A DNA stretch of 64,000 nucleotides from Tolypothrix bouteillei VB521301. GTDB taxonomy: Bacteria > Cyanobacteriota > Cyanobacteriia > Cyanobacteriales > Nostocaceae. Positions 52,846 to 63,800 of the stretch are shown here, piece after piece; within the stretch, counting starts at the first letter, position 1; every line of letters starts with the position of its first letter. The position numbers were made by a program, and so were the translations under genes. Below the pieces are notes generated by a model. That model did no database searches, was not told the DNA's origin, and saw only the letters and a list, made by a program, of their open reading frames with translations. Where the stretch lies: positions 2,886,452 to 2,950,451 of the forward strand of contig NZ_JHEG04000001.1 in NCBI RefSeq assembly GCF_000760695.4, in the 5' to 3' direction.

Positions 52846-53090
52846 TTGCTAATGGCTAATGGCTAATGGCTAATGGCTAATGGCTAATGGCTAATGGCTA
52901 ATGGCTAATGGCTAATGGCTAATGGCTAATGGCTAATGGCTAATGGTTGATGGCTAATGGTTGATGGTTGATAGCTAATGGATAATGGCTGATGGTTGAT
53001 GGTTGATAGCTAATGGCTGATGGTTGATAGTTGATGGCTAATTGCACAATTAGCAATTAGCTATTAGCAATTAGCTATTAGCAATTAGCC
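52846..53090. repeat. 7-bp tandem repeat (TAATGGC) array filling the hglC-pfaD gap
   Basis: About 15 perfect TAATGGC units are followed by degenerate forms (TTGATGG, TAGCTAATGG) and then ATTAGC(A/T)-type inverted copies. The array covers practically the whole gap. The last two codons and stop of hglC (AAT GGC TAA on the minus strand) are themselves a repeat unit. Confidence 0.95.
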
Positions 53091-56000
53091 ATTCAATAAA
53101 TTTTCTACACAAGCTAATTGCAGTTGAATGATTTCACTCATTTGTTTGCTAAATTGATGTCTGGCTTCTAAGAAGGTGGAATGAGTTTGATGAGCAATCA
53201 AATTGTTAGCACTTAACTTTTCATATTGGCTCTTATTTGGGTATAGGTGAGTAGTGATATAACTAAATGGTTGGTTGTTAGTTGAAGTTGACAAAGTTCT
53301 GGGGGAAACAATTTCTTGAGTTATTTTTTGCTCACCAGATTGTACTTGTTCTTTAAGTTCAAAACTGTTATTAGGGGCATTTTTCATGTTTGATTTCTCT
53401 GCTTGGGGTATTGATGGTGTAACAATGTTGTGAATGTTGCTTGTGGGAGTTTGGTTGGGAATGGTGGCTTTGGCTGAATTTCTGCTTTCTGATTCTGTAG
53501 ATTGCGGTTTGTTCTGATGTTGCTTGGTATCAATGCGAGGGGGTACTTTGCGGGCTGCGTTTTGGAAAAGTTTTCGGTTTTCGTCTGTTAAAATGCTGGC
53601 AGTAATTTGGTTTCCTTGCGGAACTTTTTCCTGTGAAACTTCTTCAATTGAGGTAGCTCGTCCTAAAGCGAGTGTTTTGACTGTTGGTTTGCGTTTGCTG
53701 GATGTTTCTGATATTTCACCATACAAAGGTGATAAGTCTACGGAAACTTGATGGCTGAGCAGTTTTCCTAGTGCTCTTATAATGGAAGCATGGTCGTCAA
53801 TGCCTCTTCTATTGAGGGGTATGGTAATGTGTTCTTTGTTTTCTAAGGTTTTATCGATCCATCGCGAACAAACGTTACCAGACCCTGCTTCAATAAATAT
53901 TCTGGCTCCATCTTCGTAGACTCGGTTAACGAGTCGGGGAAAATCTAGCGGTTGACACAAACCTTTTGCTAAACTGCGTGCGATCGCATGACTCTCAAGT
54001 TGTACCGGTTCGTATTCTGCTGAGGAGTAAAAGGCGATTCCCGGTATATTGCGTGAGGGTAAGGTGTTGACTCTAACAACTTCTTGGTATTCAGAGCGCA
54101 TCGGTTCGCAATGAATTGCGTGGTTAAAGGGGGCGCGAAAAGCGTTGCAACCCAAAGCTTTAATGACTCTCTGACACCCTTCGGAATCACCTGCAATCAG
54201 AACTTCTTCCGGCGTGTTAATTTGAGTTAAGTAAACGCGATTTTCAGACTTGAGGCATTCTTGAACTTGAGATGGACTTGCCATCAAAAGGTAAGTACTC
54301 CAAAAATCATCGTCGGACAATGGTGTTTTTGGCAAGCCCCAATGTTCGCGCACGGCATTTTTCGATCCGGCGATTCTGTCTGCAAATAAGGGAGAGGAGT
54401 GGAAGGCATTAATTCCTTCACTAAAGTTACTCCACACTCCCATCGCACTCATCATGCTTGTCTCGCCCAAGCTGTAGCCAAAAACGTATTTTGGTTTGAC
54501 TTGAAAATCATCTCGTACAATCGTTGTAATCAATCTGGCAAATGCCATATCTGTTTCAAAGATTGCCAAAGCGTTACTCAGTAACTGCTTTTCGAGACTT
54601 TCCAATTGCTTGGTTGATAATTTATTTAAACTTCTAGGAAAGACGAGTTGAGAAACTTCTGCAAACAAGCTAAAAAGACTTTTGATAACTTCATCATCGT
54701 ACACTCTTGGGAACAAGCGGAAGAGCGTGCGACCAATGCCAACATAAGAATTGACAGCAGCCGGATAGACGTAAGCAATTCCTCCTTTTTTACCCAGTGG
54801 TTTTGCTGTGAAGTAACTACCCGCTGGTGTTTGCCAATCTTCCCCGCTCTCAAATGCTTTATTCACTCCTTTGAAAGCAGATTCTATTTCTCTGGCTAAC
54901 TCATTTTTATTCCTTCCCAGAATGGCGAGGGTATAGTTAGCTTCAGAACGTTTTTGAAATTCTACATAACTTTGGCGTGCTACAGCTGCTAAAGAACTAG
55001 AATTATCTATGGTTGTCTGGAGAACCTTCACCTGCTCGAGTAAGTCAGCGCGATCGCGAGCCCCTATTGGGAACAGATAATAAGGCATTTGCTGCAAATA
55101 CCTGCTGGTATGCTGTTGCTGTTCCGGTTCGTCTGATAGGATGACATGAGCACAAGTACCATCCATTCCCAAGTTGTTAATTGCAGCGACTCTCTTTTTC
55201 GCTTCCTTGCCCAGAAACCAAGGTCTTGATTCAACACTCACGTAAAAAGGGCTACCTTGCCAAACTTCTTGGTTTTTGACACCAGACCATTTAGGAGTTG
55301 CAGGAATGTACTTATGATAAAGACAAAGCGCAGTTTTAATCAAGCTAGCCATTCCCGAAGCAACATAAGTATGACCGATGTTGGCTTTGACGCTACCAAT
55401 CGCACAGCTTAAATTATTTTCACCCGCAGGATACGCTTGGATTAACCCTTTAATTTCTGCTTCATCTTCTTGGGAAATTCCACTCCCATTAACTTCCAAA
55501 TATTCAACCTCTGTAGGTTTAACACCAGCCATTTGGAAAGCGTCTTGGCAAGCTTGACTAACTGTCCCTGCATCGGGTGTAATAGCATCAACAACTGCAT
55601 ATATGCGGTTGTTGTCTTTTTTAGCTGTATCGTGACGCTTCAGTACAACAGCCCCCGCACCTTCGCCAACTATCCAGCCATTTGCTTTTTGGTCGTAACT
55701 TAAAGTATTTGTACCTGTATTCACTGGTGCGAGTTGACTTCGCAACAGGACATTTTCCAACCCTCCAGCCAGATCGACAGCCCCGACTAACACAGCATCA
55801 ACTTCTCCGGCTGAGAGCAGCATTTGCGCTATCTCTAAAACTTTAAAAGTAGAGTTTTCTCCTGCAGTAATCGTGAAAGTAGGACCTGTAAAATCCCAGA
55901 GGGAGGAAATACGACTTGCCATGATGTTCGAGATATAGCTGAGATATTCGCCAATCTCTACAGGATGGTGAACGGCATCTTTGGTAATATCTTCAAGTTG

Positions 56001-57878
56001 GGCAAGTTTGTCTTCAGGTAAAGAAATTCCACTCGCAGCCAAGCCCTCTTTGATTTGCCAAGACAAATTCCATCTTTGCTGTAACTGGTGTACAGAAAAT
56101 TCTGTCTCCGCCGCAATCAAAACAGCGACATTTCCACCCTCTTTCAATCCTGCGTCTTTTAGAGCGCGATCGGCGACTTTTAGAAGTAACAGTTGCTGCG
56201 GGTTGAGCTTTGCTAGCTCGTTAGGTGGAATTTTATATGATAGGGTATCTATTTCTAAATCTTGGATGTAAGCCCCCACTGGTGCTTTACCTTCCGGTAA
56301 GCCGTACTGTTGGAGTAAGTCGGGTCGATCTTCTATACCATGCCATCTCTTTGAAGGAAGAGGAATGAAATTTTGAGTTCCATCATAAATGCTGCGGTCA
56401 AAAGCATCTAATCCATCGCAAGAACCGAAAAACGCATCCATACCCACGATCGCGACTTTGGCTGGTGGTGTTGGAGGAACTGGGGAGGAAGGTGACAAGA
56501 TAGACAAGGGAGACGAGGAGGAATTACCGCCCTGTTCCAAAATCATATGTGCGTTAGTTCCACCAAAACCAAAGGCACTAATAGCTGACCGTTTCACTGA
56601 TGTTTTGTTGGGCCAATCAGTTACCTTGGTAACAATGCGTTGGGGTGCAATAACGTTGTTTTCTGTTCCTATGGGGTCGCTGATATTGATAGTGGGCGGA
56701 ATCACACCCTTAGACATACTTAAAAGAGCTTTAATCAAGCTGACCGAACCAGCCGCAACTAATAAATGTCCTACATTTCCTTTGACAGAACCGACTAGAG
56801 GAGTTGCTTGATATTTGCCAAAGAAAGTTTCTACTGAATTAAATTCGGTAGTATCTCCCAACAGCGTACCAGTAGCATGGCACTCCATGTAGTCAATATC
56901 TTTAGGGCTGATTTGTGCTTCTTGATAAGCCCGTTCAAAAGCGAGAATTTGTCCTTTGGAATTGGGGCTGAGCAAATGCTTGCCTCTACCATCATTAGAA
57001 AGCCCCGTACCACTGATGGTAGCGTAAATGCGATCGCCATCTCTCACTGCATCGCTGTATCGTTTCAGGACTACCATCCCAACGCCATCTGCAGTAATCA
57101 GACCTCGTGATGACTTATCTAGAGGACGGCTGAGGTCATTATCCTCAGGATATCCTTGGATACCGGAGAACAACATCCGAATAAACAGAGGGTCAGAACA
57201 ACTAATACCTCCCGCTAACATCAAATCAGCTTTACGCGTCCATAAATAATGAGATGCTAGTTTAGCAGCATATAAAGGTGAAGAACAAGCAGCGTCAATA
57301 CATAAATGAAGATTTGATAAAGCCAGAGCTTGAGAGACAATTGCAGCTGGCAAACCAGATATCATGGCATTATGAGCAGGAACTTTTGTAGAAGCAGAAG
57401 ACGTAAAATCAAATCCCTCACACTGTAAAAGTTCTTTAATAGCTGGTGATAGTACCTGTTGATAAATGGGAGCGAAGACTTTATTAGAGAATTGGGTAGG
57501 CAATGAGAGTGAGCCCAATATCACTCCACATTTTGCCAAAACTGCTTCATTTCCCAGATAACCGCTATGCTGCAAAGCTTGTTTTGCAGTATCAAGAGAC
57601 CACTTAAAGGTATTATCTAAACTTTGCAGAAATTCTGCGGGTAGCTTGTATCCAGTTGAGTCAAACTCAAAGTTACGAATGAATGCTCCTTGCAGAGAAT
57701 AAAACTTATCGGTTTGACCTTTAGCTGGATCGTAAAAAACTTGCGGATCGACTCCAAGTTCTCCCTCGGTTACAAATGATGTTGAATCTTTTTGTTGAAT
57801 AAGATTTTGCCAAAATTCTTCAGGATTTTTGGCTCCAGGAAAAAGACATGAAAATCCAACGATCGCTATTTTTTCCAC
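53085..57878 (-). CDS. hglC: Heterocyst glycolipid synthase HglC: ketosynthase, chain-length factor, acyltransferase
   Basis: A 1597-residue PfaC-like multidomain protein, starting at GTG (57878). Residues 1-455 form a ketosynthase: IVGFSCLFPGAKNPEEFW, active Cys in LCIDAACSSPLYAA (Cys198), MECHATGTLLGDT and VKGNVGHLLVAAGSVS with the two His. About 470-930 form a second ketosynthase-like domain that lacks the active Cys (FTITAGENSTFKVLEI), the usual chain-length factor. About 950-1330 look like an acyltransferase (FGYSLGETSMMSAMG with Ser; ARIFIEAGSGNVCSRW). The last about 250 residues are low-complexity with a helical end. It should extend the long-chain polyketide of heterocyst glycolipids. 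It lies between hglD and the PfaD-type gene. Confidence 0.93.
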   Translation of the reverse strand: MEKIAIVGFSCLFPGAKNPEEFWQNLIQQKDSTSFVTEGELGVDPQVFYDPAKGQTDKFYSLQGAFIRNFEFDSTGYKLPAEFLQSLDNTFKWSLDTAKQALQHSGYLGNEAVLAKCGVILGSLSLPTQFSNKVFAPIYQQVLSPAIKELLQCEGFDFTSSASTKVPAHNAMISGLPAAIVSQALALSNLHLCIDAACSSPLYAAKLASHYLWTRKADLMLAGGISCSDPLFIRMLFSGIQGYPEDNDLSRPLDKSSRGLITADGVGMVVLKRYSDAVRDGDRIYATISGTGLSNDGRGKHLLSPNSKGQILAFERAYQEAQISPKDIDYMECHATGTLLGDTTEFNSVETFFGKYQATPLVGSVKGNVGHLLVAAGSVSLIKALLSMSKGVIPPTINISDPIGTENNVIAPQRIVTKVTDWPNKTSVKRSAISAFGFGGTNAHMILEQGGNSSSSPLSILSPSSPVPPTPPAKVAIVGMDAFFGSCDGLDAFDRSIYDGTQNFIPLPSKRWHGIEDRPDLLQQYGLPEGKAPVGAYIQDLEIDTLSYKIPPNELAKLNPQQLLLLKVADRALKDAGLKEGGNVAVLIAAETEFSVHQLQQRWNLSWQIKEGLAASGISLPEDKLAQLEDITKDAVHHPVEIGEYLSYISNIMASRISSLWDFTGPTFTITAGENSTFKVLEIAQMLLSAGEVDAVLVGAVDLAGGLENVLLRSQLAPVNTGTNTLSYDQKANGWIVGEGAGAVVLKRHDTAKKDNNRIYAVVDAITPDAGTVSQACQDAFQMAGVKPTEVEYLEVNGSGISQEDEAEIKGLIQAYPAGENNLSCAIGSVKANIGHTYVASGMASLIKTALCLYHKYIPATPKWSGVKNQEVWQGSPFYVSVESRPWFLGKEAKKRVAAINNLGMDGTCAHVILSDEPEQQQHTSRYLQQMPYYLFPIGARDRADLLEQVKVLQTTIDNSSSLAAVARQSYVEFQKRSEANYTLAILGRNKNELAREIESAFKGVNKAFESGEDWQTPAGSYFTAKPLGKKGGIAYVYPAAVNSYVGIGRTLFRLFPRVYDDEVIKSLFSLFAEVSQLVFPRSLNKLSTKQLESLEKQLLSNALAIFETDMAFARLITTIVRDDFQVKPKYVFGYSLGETSMMSAMGVWSNFSEGINAFHSSPLFADRIAGSKNAVREHWGLPKTPLSDDDFWSTYLLMASPSQVQECLKSENRVYLTQINTPEEVLIAGDSEGCQRVIKALGCNAFRAPFNHAIHCEPMRSEYQEVVRVNTLPSRNIPGIAFYSSAEYEPVQLESHAIARSLAKGLCQPLDFPRLVNRVYEDGARIFIEAGSGNVCSRWIDKTLENKEHITIPLNRRGIDDHASIIRALGKLLSHQVSVDLSPLYGEISETSSKRKPTVKTLALGRATSIEEVSQEKVPQGNQITASILTDENRKLFQNAARKVPPRIDTKQHQNKPQSTESESRNSAKATIPNQTPTSNIHNIVTPSIPQAEKSNMKNAPNNSFELKEQVQSGEQKITQEIVSPRTLSTSTNNQPFSYITTHLYPNKSQYEKLSANNLIAHQTHSTFLEARHQFSKQMSEIIQLQLACVENLLNG

Positions 57879-57904
57879 GGTTTATTTCCTTGTAATAGTA
57901 AATT

Positions 57905-58265
57905 GGTATTGGAGATTGGAGATGAGTACTGTAGGGTGGGTATTCCTAGCCCTGTCAAGATGACTCACAAAATTTTGATTCAGGTGACAATTTCTCATCT
58001 TCTCTCTCTGTGTTCTCTGCGTACTCTGCGGTTCAAAAGTCATTTATTTAACCGCAGAGGCGCAGAGTACGCAGAGGTAAGAGGTGAGAAAGTGATTAAT
58101 TTCCTAAAGTTTTCACCCACCTTGACAGGGCTAGGTGGGTATGCGCCACCCATGTGTATTTCACAAATCAAACCGAATTGCTTTGCTATAAAACCAACAC
58201 CTTTGCAACTCTTTTCTACGCGTCTTCTGCGTCCCTGCGGTTCAGAGACATAAATAATCTTCACG
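57905..58265. repeat. Nested inverted repeats between hglD and hglC
   Basis: GTGGGTATTCCTAGCCCTGT (from 57936) faces TTGACAGGGCTAGGTGGGTA (to about 58142), and within it TCTGCGTACTCTGCGGTT faces AACCGCAGAGGCGCAGAGTA (about 58014-58078). A third related word lies at 58216-58246 (CGTCTTCTGCGTCCCTGCGG). The arrangement looks like a small nonautonomous element into which another repeat was placed. No gene is seen. Confidence 0.65.
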
Positions 58266-58277
58266 CGGAAAAGATAC

Positions 58278-60026
58278 CTAACTTCCAGCCCTTAAAGATT
58301 GAGTCGGAATGATAGTTCCTTTGCCACCTAAAAGACGCGAGCAGATATTACCTTGCTCGTCGTGTACGATAAAATTAGCAACTACACTAGTTGCTGTCTT
58401 AGATGTCACTTCACAAGATACATAAAAAGGTGTGTTGCATGGAATTCGAGTGTATTGCTCATACTTTTGCTGACTAGCAGGTAAGCAAATTTCTTGATGA
58501 AAATGTTGCATCCAAATCCATAACGGATGAGTGCTTAAATCAATAGAATAAGGATTTACCCAACCTACTGGAAATTGTCCTTGTTGTTGTAGTGGAATTT
58601 CGCGCCAAATACACTCAGTTGTAATTTTTTCAGGACTAATATTTAAAACTCTTCTCAGTTCTTGGAAAGATTCTCCGTGAAAAAGTGGGAAGAAGGAAGC
58701 TGTTTTTGCTTGATAGAAATCTTTACCCGTCATGGTAATGATGTTATCTTCTGTGAGATTTAAAGATTCATATGTAGGACGGATAGGCAATTCTCGCACA
58801 AGCTGAACGCGATCTATACTGAAATGAAAGATGGGCTTTCCGTTGGGAGATTGACTCCAAATTTTAGCTTGCAAGATGATTTCTTGAGATTCTGTTTTAG
58901 AAATTTCTTGCAAATCTAAAATGTACTCATTAGCTAAAGTTTCATGAAAGTTGATTCCTTTGTAAACTTTAAAATCAGTATTACTAAAGAATCTATAACC
59001 TGGATAAAGCTGTTCGCAAGAGTCTACCATCCAAGACACCGCACACGTAGCTGGTAAAACTGCTTTGCTAGCAATCACGTGATCCAGCAAAAATGCATTG
59101 TTTTCAAGAGAGAGTTTGCGGCGAATTCGATGGGTTTGCAGATCGGCTTTTAATGGAATGGGAGGTGGAATTAAGGGACTACCAATAACGACTTGTGCGG
59201 TATCGTGATTTGCAGGATGGAGTTCATTGACGAGCATTTGTGTTCCTTCTTCAACAGATAAGATATCAATACCTCGACGAGCAAACTCTTTTTTCAACTC
59301 TGGTGTTACCATACCGCTATCCCAACCACCCCAATTGATAGCAACTACATGGCATTCAGGATACCGCTGCTTGACAATATGGGCTGATTTATTAAGAATT
59401 TCATTGGCGATCGCGTAATCAGTTTGACCTACATTCCCGTAAAATCCGGTGACAGAAGAAAATAAAACCAAGTATTCAAGTTGATTGGCTTTGACACAGG
59501 ATAAAAGATTTTCTAATCCTTTGACTTTGGCTGTATAAACCTTTTCAAAATCCTGTTCTGTTTTCTTTTCAATCAATTTATCTGCTAAATTTCCAGCACC
59601 ATGAATAATCCCGTTAATTGAACCAATTTTTTCACTAACACTTATCAGTTGTTCTTTGAGTGCATGGTTGTCTGTAACATCAGCACTGATATATTCTGCA
59701 TATCCTCCAGCTTGTTTAATGGTTTCCAAAGTTTGTTTGATTTCTCGGCTAGAGGCAATTTGATTGTAGAGTTTTTGGACGCTCATGGGTGTAGGTTTCT
59801 CTCCTCGTGAGAGAAGGTATTCCATGATCCGCTTTTTTAAAACGGGTTCTTCAAAACAATCGCGAGCATAATCGGGTTCAGTTTCTAATAGTTCCGAGCG
59901 ACCTAAAAGAATAAATTTGCAGGAATAGTGTTGTGCTAATTTGATGACACATTTAGCTGTAATGCCTTTTGCACCTCCACTCACCAGAAAAACTGAGGAT
60001 GGTTGAATTGTGCTTGTTGCTGTCAT
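58278..60026 (-). CDS. hglD: HglD: ketoreductase catalytic domain and dehydratase-like domain
   Basis: A 582-residue protein beginning MTATSTIQPSSVFLVSGGAK after GGAGAATTT. Residues about 10-270 are the catalytic SDR half of a polyketide ketoreductase: FLVSGGAKGITAKCVIKLAQ (nucleotide binding), INGIIHGAGNLADKLIEKKT, LEYLVLFSSVTGFYGNVGQT, DYAIANEILNKSAHIV (Tyr/Asn). Residues about 300-582 look like hotdog dehydratase folds: NAFLLDHVIASKAVLPATCA and FYQAKTASFFPLFHGESFQE. In PfaA and other synthases a structural KR half precedes this one on the same chain; here that half ends HglE instead. It reduces and dehydrates the beta-keto chain. Confidence 0.9.
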   Translation of the reverse strand: MTATSTIQPSSVFLVSGGAKGITAKCVIKLAQHYSCKFILLGRSELLETEPDYARDCFEEPVLKKRIMEYLLSRGEKPTPMSVQKLYNQIASSREIKQTLETIKQAGGYAEYISADVTDNHALKEQLISVSEKIGSINGIIHGAGNLADKLIEKKTEQDFEKVYTAKVKGLENLLSCVKANQLEYLVLFSSVTGFYGNVGQTDYAIANEILNKSAHIVKQRYPECHVVAINWGGWDSGMVTPELKKEFARRGIDILSVEEGTQMLVNELHPANHDTAQVVIGSPLIPPPIPLKADLQTHRIRRKLSLENNAFLLDHVIASKAVLPATCAVSWMVDSCEQLYPGYRFFSNTDFKVYKGINFHETLANEYILDLQEISKTESQEIILQAKIWSQSPNGKPIFHFSIDRVQLVRELPIRPTYESLNLTEDNIITMTGKDFYQAKTASFFPLFHGESFQELRRVLNISPEKITTECIWREIPLQQQGQFPVGWVNPYSIDLSTHPLWIWMQHFHQEICLPASQQKYEQYTRIPCNTPFYVSCEVTSKTATSVVANFIVHDEQGNICSRLLGGKGTIIPTQSLRAGS

Positions 60027-60223
60027 AAATTCTCCAGATTTTTTGTATTTTATACAAGTTGTAAAGAAGAATGCAGAAAGTAGAATTGGTCTAAGACGGT
60101 GATTGATGTTTTAAGCTCTGAGTTGTGATATATGCGCTCAAAAGCAACTACAAACCAATAATCATTATTTACGCTGACTGACTGACTAGAGACAAAAGGT
60201 TGGGGATGAAAGTAACTTCATGA

Positions 60224-60739
60224 CTAAGCAAAGTAACTTTCAAAAACTGAATTTGTAGCAATATGTAAAGGTGCTTGAAGGTTAATAGTATTTTCTGGAA
60301 CTTCTTGAGGCTGGTTTTCTTGAGAAGATGGTAATGTCATTGCTGCTACTAAAAGAGCAAAGACAACCATGATAGCTGCGACAAGTGGAAGTGCAATGTT
60401 GTTTTCCGGGCTAAGTGAGTTTTCTGAACTTGCTGGGGTTTGTGGTTTGACATCGCTTTCTTGATAGTGTGGATAAACAAGCCGAATATCGCCAAGGTCC
60501 GTGTTTTGAGGAGAGAGTCTGAGAAAGGCGCTGTAGTTTTTGTAATTTTTGGCTTCGACTTTGATTTCCCCTTCAAGTACGCTGTAATTGCCAAAATCAA
60601 GAGGAAATTTATAAATTCCTTCTAAATCAGTGTAAACAGTCAGTTCTTTACCAGGTAGACCAATGGAGATTTTTGCTCCACTGATAGGAGCGTGTTTCTC
60701 TCTATCCACTATGCGACCAATGTAATTAGCTTTTGCCAT
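60224..60739 (-). CDS. Membrane protein with carboxypeptidase-regulatory-like domain, in the hgl cluster
   Basis: A 171-residue protein. Residues 1-90 form a beta-sandwich of the CarboxypepD_reg type: YIGRIVDREKHAPISGAKIS, LTVYTDLEGIYKFPLDFGNY, IKVEAKNYKNYSAFLRLSPQ. A Pro/Ser linker follows, then one membrane helix (about 115-135: NIALPLVAAIMVVFALLVAA). The C-terminal about 35 residues carry NLQAPLHIATNSVFESYF. It lies between hglE and hglD on the same strand, so it may localise or stabilise the synthase at the membrane. I do not know a characterised homologue. Confidence 0.72.
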   Translation of the reverse strand: MAKANYIGRIVDREKHAPISGAKISIGLPGKELTVYTDLEGIYKFPLDFGNYSVLEGEIKVEAKNYKNYSAFLRLSPQNTDLGDIRLVYPHYQESDVKPQTPASSENSLSPENNIALPLVAAIMVVFALLVAAMTLPSSQENQPQEVPENTINLQAPLHIATNSVFESYFA

Positions 60740-60823
60740 GGAGTTGAGTTAATAGGGAGAGGGGGAGATGAGGGAGAGGGGGGAGAGGGGGGAGACATTT
60801 CTTCCTTGTCTCCCGTGTCCCCC

Positions 60824-63800
60824 TTACTCGGGTGTACTAATCAAAGTGACTCGACCTTCGCAACCGTAACCCACTTCGGTAATGTAAAGATTTGGGTCGT
60901 GCAATTCAGCCATAATGAAATTGGCTGAGTTTTCGTCATCAATTTGAGGGCTCAGATCGATCGCCCGACAAAATACCTTTTGCCATTCCCAGTTAAGAGT
61001 TTTGGTTAATCCAAATAAGCCAGCACCGATCGGTCCAAAATTAACATTTTGTCCCAAACCAAAAGCTCCATTTAACCGAGCAACTGTTATAAAACTACTC
61101 CGTCCGCATTCTGCTGCTTCATTCAGGAACTTTTTGAGGTGTTTTGCCATCAAGAAAGTATACTTAACGATTGCTTTTTCTTCTTCGACGTAAGGCATCT
61201 TTCCGTTGTAAGCAACCTGAATCAGAGGATGGAGATGAATAAAAGTGCCAATCGGTCCGTGGTGAGTGGAGATATTTGCCAACTGTTGTTGCAGGTGTTC
61301 CTCGCTCAAATCTGCTAGTTGGATGCAGTGGGCTTCGGGTGGTAAAGGCATTGGTTGTGGGACAACTGAGGGAGGAAAACTCAGAACAACTACTTTCCAA
61401 CCATGCTCTAAAAGAGAGTCAGCTAATTTGGAAGTGGTGAGGGTACCATCATGTGTTAGCAAACAAACATGCCCTTGTGGGATTGTAAAATCCAAAAAAT
61501 CTGGTTGAGGTAGTGTTCTGAGTTTGACTTGACGCCGGAGGGGATTGCTGTTTAGGCTAGGGGGTTGATTGTAAGACGGATTCAGAGACTTTTTTTTTTC
61601 GTTACCCCCCAAGGTTTGCAAGTAACTCACAATTTGACCGATGGTGCGTAGTTCTCCAAGTTCTTCTACATTGGGTTTGGGCAAATTGGGATACATTTCT
61701 TGCATCGCCCCTAAAATTTCTACTCGTTTGATGGAGTCAATACCCAAGTCCGCCTCCATATCCATATCCAAATCGAGCATCTCAACTGGGTAACCTGTTT
61801 TCTCACTCGTAATGGATAGCAAGGTTTGACCCAATTCTGAACTCTCCGCAACAGATAAGTTTTCTTCTGTGGGGCTTGCGGTTATCTCATGTGTTGCAAC
61901 ATTCGTTACAATTTCCGTTGCAATTTCTGTTGGTACTAAAGCAGTCGATGTCTCTACGCTCAGTAAAGTTGTTTCGGAAGTTGATGGAGAAGCATTAGAT
62001 CGCAAATACTCTACAATCTGACCAATGGTACGTTTTTCTGCGAGTTCTTCTAAGTTAGGCTTGGGTAAATCGGGGTAGAGTTCTTGCAGTCCTCCCAAGA
62101 TTTCTACTCGTTTGATGGAGTCAATCCCCAAATCTGCTTCCATATCCATGTCTAAATCAAGCATTTCGACTGGATAGCCCGTTTTTTCACTTGTGATTGC
62201 TAACAACTGCTTATCCAAGTCAGCTAGATTGGTGTTCGCTACTTGAATAACATTAGAAACGGATGGAGTAATGGATACGGATGGTTGGGGTGTGGGAATA
62301 ACAGATAACTTATCCTCTTCAGTACCTACTTCAGGATCTGCTACCACTGCGACTTTGTCTGCTTTCTCTACAGTCAAAGTTTCTACAACTGAATGCAATT
62401 TGGCATCCATTTTAACAGCAGGTTGTGATTCAACCTCAAATACTTGCGCGGTAGTTGTAGGTAAGCTGAGATTTTCTTGTTTGGGTGTTGCTGGCTCTAC
62501 AAAAATCTGGCTGGGGGTTTCTTTATTAACAACAGATGTTGTTACTTCAGAAGGAACGACAGGTTGAGTAATCGCTAATTTACCACCAATCAACTGTGAA
62601 TACTCTTGTTGCAGGAGTTGGAAGAAGTTTTGAGTCACTTCTACTTGTGCTTTAAGATATTGCTCGTGAATGCGTAGAGTATCGCCTTGTTGATCGTGAA
62701 ATTGCATCATGCTGCGCTCTAAACCTTCTATTAAAGAGGGCTTGAGCTTTGCAGTTTCTGTTGATGAAGGGTTGCTAGCTAACAAAGTATTTTGTTGCTG
62801 CATGAGTTGGAAAAATGTTTTGACATATTCCGCTTGATGGTTGAGATATTGTCCGTGAACTTGCAAGTTCTCTTTCTGATTTTGCTGGAATTGTGTCAGG
62901 ACGTACTCTAAGCTTGTTAAGACTTGTTGGTAGTTCACGAGTTGATTGGAGTTTGTTTGCATTTTCGCCTCTGGGACTGGTTGAGGTGAAGGAAGAGATG
63001 GGGAGATAGAGGGAGTGGGGGATGGGGTGAGGGGGGGAGTGGGAGATTTTTTCTCGGCTAATTTGGTCATAAAATCTGTGACCAATTGTTTTTGCGCCTC
63101 TTGGTGATTTGTATTGCCGTTACTTTCTTTGGGTGGTGTTGCAGGCGGTACGATCTGTTTGGGCTCAATTGAAATCACTTCTTTGCTTGTCGCTAATGTC
63201 ACTTGATGTCCATCTTGCAAAGCTTCTTGAAATGCCATCTTTGTTTTTTCTGACACATAGTTAATGCCATTTAAACGTACCGTCAATCCTTTGGTTTTCT
63301 TGGTTGCAGGTACAGTGGGGGGTAATTGATGGGGGTCAAGATTTTGTAATGGCATACCAGCGACGCGCAATTGCACGACAGCTTCTCTCATGGAGCGATC
63401 GCTATTCTTTTGAGCGCTGGGATTTAAAGCTACAGTAATATGAGGGCGATCGCCTAGAATTTCTTGCACTAGCCCTGTCAGAACTTTTCTCGGACCAAAT
63501 TCAACAAAGCAATAGCCTCCTGCAGCATAAATATGTTCTATTTCCTGCTTAAATAGGACGGGATTGCTGAGGTGATTTTCGAGGATTGTTTGAATAGCCT
63601 GTGCTTCCTGAGGGTATTGCTTTGCGGTGACGTTAGTGTAAACAGGTATTTTTGCGTTTTGGAACTTAACAGACTTGATTGCATTTGCAAAAGCTTTTTG
63701 AGCAAAAGCGATCGATGGTGTGTGGAAAGCTGCAGACACGGGTAGAGGTACAGCAGTTAATCCTTGCTCTTGTAACACCAGGCGGACTTTTGCGATTTCT

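Noticed and set aside
52846..53090. Protein-coding repeat domain in the TAATGGC array
   Set aside because: The unit contains TAA or TAG in the relevant frames and matches the noncoding short tandem repeat class; it is intergenic.
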